DNA of 27,423 nt. Origin: EX4572-165 sp964581795 (GTDB lineage Archaea; Thermoplasmatota; E2; DHVEG-1). The DNA lies in the NCBI GenBank assembly GCA_964581795.1, contig CAZOPW010000027.1:1-27423 (forward strand), in the 5' to 3' direction. The position numbers and the translations under genes were made by a program. The notes beneath the pieces were generated by a model, which saw only the letters and a list, made by a program, of their open reading frames with translations, was not told the DNA's origin and made no database searches. This document shows, piece after piece, positions 24,890-27,423 of the stretch (positions are counted from its first letter, which is position 1; each line of letters starts with the position of its first letter).

Positions 24890-25276
24890 ATGGTTAAAAA
24901 AATTATGGTCGTTGACGATAACCCAGATGTCATCTTTTCTGTAAAAAATGGTTTGGAAAGTGTAACAGATGACTTCCGTATCATTGGAGTTGAAAGTGGA
25001 GAGAAATGTTTAGAGTTTCTCCAAACAGAACATCCAGATTTAATCCTTTTAGATATCATGATGCCCGGCATGAGTGGATGGAAAACGTTTGATAAAATTA
25101 AAGAAAATGAGGAATGGAAAAAAATCCCTGTCGTTTTTCTCACTGCTAGAACTGATAGAGTGGCTAAAAACGCTGGCGGATTCCTTGGCGAAGATTATGT
25201 TGAAAAACCATTTGATATTAAAGACTTAAAAGGACGTATTGATCAAGTTTTTGATACAAAAGATAACGAAGAATAA
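24890..25276 (+). CDS. Stand-alone CheY-like response regulator receiver
   Basis: 128 aa, a single receiver domain with no output domain. Counted from the first ATG (24887), the acidic pocket is D10-D11, the phosphoacceptor is D56 in LLDIMMPG, the switch residue T86 lies in FLTART and K107 is in VEKPF, so the site is complete. The C-terminal tail is acidic. No histidine kinase, CheA or flagellar gene is next to it, so its partner is elsewhere. It could regulate the pilus system by analogy with Tad/CpaE-like systems, but nothing in the sequence shows that. It is divergent from rqcH and followed by a poly-T tract, hence monocistronic. Confidence 0.93.
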   Translation: MVKKIMVVDDNPDVIFSVKNGLESVTDDFRIIGVESGEKCLEFLQTEHPDLILLDIMMPGMSGWKTFDKIKENEEWKKIPVVFLTARTDRVAKNAGGFLGEDYVEKPFDIKDLKGRIDQVFDTKDNEE

Positions 25277-25283
25277 CCCCTTC

Positions 25284-25302
25284 TTTTTTTATTTAATTTT
25301 TT
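25284..25302 (+). terminator. Poly-T terminator of the CheY gene
   Basis: The tract reads T7-A-TTTAA-T6, a few bases after the CheY stop and before the promoter of the radical SAM gene. Confidence 0.5.
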
Positions 25303-25328
25303 GGTCAGGAAAACCTTATCATACCTAG

Positions 25329-25335
25329 TTTATTA
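25329..25335 (+). promoter_or_regulatory. TATA box of the radical SAM gene
   Basis: TTTATTA starts 28 bp before the ATG at 25357, predicting a leaderless mRNA. There is no Shine-Dalgarno. Confidence 0.45.
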
Positions 25336-25356
25336 CCCCTTCCTAGTGTTATACTG

Positions 25357-26385
25357 ATGTTATACATAGTTATGACAACACCAGAGTGTAATCTTCATTG
25401 TTCTTATTGTGGTGGAAGCCTTCATGGTATGCCCAATGATATCACATATAAAGATGAACTACTTGTTCAATTGATCTCAGAAGATAAAGATGCTGTGGTT
25501 GCTTTTTATGGTGGAGAACCATTGCTTCGTCCAAAAGTAATACAACATTATCTTGATATTTTACCAGCAAAACACTTTGTGATTAACACGAATGGATATT
25601 TTATCAATAAAATTGAAGATGAACTCGCTTGTTTTGATAGTATTCTTTTATCTATTGATGGTCGAAAAGAAGTGACAGATTCATATAGAGAAAAAGGCTG
25701 TTATGATCAAGTAATGAAAGCTCGGGATCTTATTTATGATTCCTCTTTTTCAGGAGAATTGATTGCTCGTATGGCTGTGTCAAAAAATACTGACATTTAC
25801 AAAGATGTGACACATTTGTTGGACTATTTTCCGTTCGTGCATTGGCAACTTGATGTTGTCTGGAGTGTATTATGGGAATTATCTGATTTTCAACAATGGG
25901 TAGAAACAAGTTATAAACTTGGGTTAAAACGGTTAATTAACGAGTGGATAGCGGACATAAAAAATGGGTATATACGTGGCATCATCCCTTTTAGAGGTAT
26001 AGCGACTCGTTTGTTATTTAATGAGATATCAGGATTACCATGTCAATCTGGAGAAAGAGCATTTGCCATAACAACTGATGGAACAATACTTGCTTGCCCG
26101 ATCGCCCCGGATTACAAATGGAACAGCCTTGGATCGCTATCCGAAGGGTATAAACGAATTTCTGTTGATGACCCTTGTCTAACTTGTGATGTTTACAGGA
26201 TCTGTGGTGGTAGATGTCTTTTTGCAAATAAAGAACGTTTATGGGGAAAGAACGGGTTTGATTCAATCTGTGAAGTCACGAAGTTTTTAATTCAAGAGAT
26301 CATACATCATATTCATGTTTGTGAATCAGTGAAGAATCAAATTAAATATCCGCCTTATAACAATACCACTGAAATTATCCCTTGA
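25357..26385 (+). CDS. Radical SAM / SPASM peptide-modifying-type enzyme (AF1577-like)
   Basis: 342 aa. The radical SAM 4Fe-4S site is CNLHCSYC (C11, C15, C18), with GGE at 52-54 for S-adenosylmethionine binding. The C-terminal SPASM-like part has seven cysteines (229, 247, 274, 277, 283, 287, 305), including CLTCDVYRICGGRC, enough for two auxiliary clusters as in peptide-maturing enzymes. The very short N terminus (MLYIVMTTPECN) and length match my memory of the archaeal AF1577 group, annotated as putative peptide-modifying enzymes with unknown substrate. No Cys-rich or other credible precursor peptide is encoded next to it, so the substrate may be distant or not ribosomal. It is transcribed alone and convergent with the EF-Tu-like gene. 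Confidence 0.88.
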   Translation: MLYIVMTTPECNLHCSYCGGSLHGMPNDITYKDELLVQLISEDKDAVVAFYGGEPLLRPKVIQHYLDILPAKHFVINTNGYFINKIEDELACFDSILLSIDGRKEVTDSYREKGCYDQVMKARDLIYDSSFSGELIARMAVSKNTDIYKDVTHLLDYFPFVHWQLDVVWSVLWELSDFQQWVETSYKLGLKRLINEWIADIKNGYIRGIIPFRGIATRLLFNEISGLPCQSGERAFAITTDGTILACPIAPDYKWNSLGSLSEGYKRISVDDPCLTCDVYRICGGRCLFANKERLWGKNGFDSICEVTKFLIQEIIHHIHVCESVKNQIKYPPYNNTTEIIP

Positions 26386-26393
26386 TAACCTCA

Positions 26394-26401
26394 TTTTTTT
26401 T
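26394..26401 (+). terminator. Poly-T terminator of the radical SAM gene
   Basis: T8 begins 8 bp after the stop codon and reaches into the stop codon of the convergent EF-Tu-like gene, only 14 bp away. Confidence 0.5.
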
Positions 26402-27317
26402 ATTGAATGAATCCCGTACCCATGTGATGCAGTTTATTAGCATTTAAATCAAGAAGGAGTACAGGTTGATTAGGAAGATAACTAACTGGTTTTTCTGTTT
26501 GAATAGTTATCACTGAATCATTTATTGTGGAAATCATCATTGGAACTGTTTGTAAACCAATTGTCATATGAAATTTCCCTTTAGATATTTGGGAATAAAA
26601 AGGATTCTTCTTAAAAGACAACGAGCATGTTGAAGTTGCCTTTGTGTTTTCAGTGTTACTTAGGATAAATCCACGATTTAAATCACTTGCATTTACTCCT
26701 TTTATAGCTAGCCCTACTCGAGAACCTGCTGGGGCACTATCAAGATCTTTATCCTGTATTTGAATTGACCGAATGATTACTTGCTTATCTGACGGAAAAA
26801 GAGTTAGTTTATCATGTTTGTTAATTATTCCTTGATTCACAAAACCAAGTACAACTTCTCCGACACCTTTCACATGAAAAGCATGATCAATCGTTACAGC
26901 AACAGAACCCTGAATATTTTTTTGAATCGTTTGATTTTGAAGATAATCCATAATCTGATGAACATTTCGTTCCATTCTATGAAAGGATTCAATAGTTGTA
27001 TTCTCAATCATTTTTTCTAATTGCGAGAGGTTTGAATAAGAAGGAATAATAATTCCTTTTTCCAGCCCTAATGAATCTAGCATGAGTATTGTTTCACCAA
27101 GACTAGGAGTTATTTCTTTAGCTGAAATGATTGCGATATCAATCATATTCATGATTTGGCTTTTTGGGATGATTTTACCATCGACTGGATAAACGAACGT
27201 GAAAAGATGATCATCTGTTTTTCGGTGAAATAAAACTATATCGCTCTCAGTTGCTTTTTTACCAAGATCACTTGCTAAGTTATCATCATGAAATATTCCG
27301 ACAGTTACTTGTTGCAT
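26400..27317 (-). CDS. EF-Tu/EF-1A/SelB-like protein with degenerate GTPase domain
   Basis: 305 aa from the ATG at 27317. The frame runs 28 codons further, but those codons lie in the tRNA and its spacer. The N-terminal about 145 residues keep the order of a translational GTPase G domain without its motifs: the P-loop GHVDHGK is replaced by a segment containing GIFHDDNLASDLGKK, and no DxxG or NKxD is seen. Residues about 150-230 are a clear EF-Tu domain 2 (HAFHVKGVGEVVLGFVNQGII, then PAGSRVGLAIKGVNASDLNRGFIL), and about 235-305 resemble domain 3. It may bind an aminoacyl-tRNA or ribosome without hydrolysing GTP. Selenocysteine delivery is unsupported. A TATA box 29 bp upstream suggests a leaderless mRNA. 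Confidence 0.82.
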   Translation of the reverse strand: MQQVTVGIFHDDNLASDLGKKATESDIVLFHRKTDDHLFTFVYPVDGKIIPKSQIMNMIDIAIISAKEITPSLGETILMLDSLGLEKGIIIPSYSNLSQLEKMIENTTIESFHRMERNVHQIMDYLQNQTIQKNIQGSVAVTIDHAFHVKGVGEVVLGFVNQGIINKHDKLTLFPSDKQVIIRSIQIQDKDLDSAPAGSRVGLAIKGVNASDLNRGFILSNTENTKATSTCSLSFKKNPFYSQISKGKFHMTIGLQTVPMMISTINDSVITIQTEKPVSYLPNQPVLLLDLNANKLHHMGTGFIQ

Positions 27318-27338
27318 ACCACTTGCATCTAAAGGAGT

Positions 27339-27346
27339 TACATAAA
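27339..27346 (-). promoter_or_regulatory. TATA box of the EF-Tu-like gene
   Basis: TTTATGTA on the minus strand begins 29 bp before the ATG at 27317, consistent with leaderless transcription and with a start downstream of the tRNA. Confidence 0.45.
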
Positions 27347-27370
27347 CGTATGCTAACAAGAAAAAGTAGA

Positions 27371-27423
27371 TGGGCCCGGCCGGATTTGAACCGACGACCA
27401 TCTGGTTATGAGCCAGACGCTCC
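27371..27423 (-). tRNA. tRNA-Met (CAT), elongator type, partial at window edge
   Basis: The 3' part is visible on the minus strand: anticodon stem TCTGG/CCAGA with loop CTCATAA (anticodon CAT, normal U33), T loop TTCAAAT with stem GTCGG/CCGGC, 3' acceptor strand CGGGCCC and discriminator A. It lacks the GGG/CCC stem of the initiator. The 5' acceptor strand and most of the D arm lie outside the window. A tRNA-Ile2 (CAT read as k2C/agm2C) cannot be excluded. Confidence 0.9.

Noticed and set aside
27318..27401. The 28-codon N-terminal extension of the EF-Tu-like frame
   Set aside because: It reads through the tRNA 3' half and the tRNA-gene spacer. The TATA box and homology place the start at 27317.

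Overview
The window is a piece of an AT-rich archaeal chromosome, most likely from an uncultured member of the Thermoplasmatota or a related euryarchaeal lineage. The archaeal assignment rests on several things read from the sequence: a Pelota gene, an initiator tRNA with A1:U72, TATA boxes instead of bacterial -10/-35 boxes, poly-T termination tracts, a class III prepilin signal with its own prepilin peptidase, a PGF-type archaeosortase signal, and a degenerate EF-Tu/EF-1A paralogue. The narrower lineage is inference from the mix of NosD, PKD, LamG and clan CD surface proteins. A bacterial-type cold shock protein argues against a hyperthermophile. There is no integrase, transposase, CRISPR array or phage gene, and no gene-free stretch longer than about 230 bp.

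Layout: 1-2050 encodes a large cell-surface NosD/PKD protein with a PGF-CTERM tail. 2050-2530 carries a small cold shock protein and tRNA-Asp. 2639-7301 is a three-gene surface operon (a sequon-rich membrane-anchored protein, an anchor-L/DUF11 protein and a giant LamG pilin-like protein) with its own TATA box. 7396-12272 is a second minus-strand operon for a type IV pilus/Tad-like machine: two TadC-type membrane proteins, a TadA/VirB11-type ATPase and a charged accessory protein. The prepilin peptidase is divergent at 12490-13212. Together these two operons look like a complete assembly and substrate set for an adhesive or sugar-binding pilus-like surface structure.

13290-14996 holds the chaperones DnaJ and an Hsp20-like protein. 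15222-16115 is a NosD-like lipoprotein, followed by initiator tRNA-Met. Then come a HGSNAT/DUF1624-type membrane acyltransferase convergent with purM, purM divergent from its distant paralogue thiL, a lipoprotein caspase/legumain-type protease, and a membrane-anchored protein of unknown function.

21705-24729 is a two-gene ribosome-rescue operon, rqcH-pelA. The end of the window has an orphan CheY-like receiver, an orphan radical SAM/SPASM enzyme resembling the AF1577 group, an EF-Tu-like protein with no recognisable GTPase motifs, and a tRNA with anticodon CAT cut by the window edge.

Both leaderless genes (TATA about 25-30 bp before ATG: prepilin peptidase, radical SAM, EF-Tu-like, clan CD protease) and Shine-Dalgarno-led genes (GGTGA or GGAGG: RqcH, the two NosD proteins, the surface operon, CheY) occur here.
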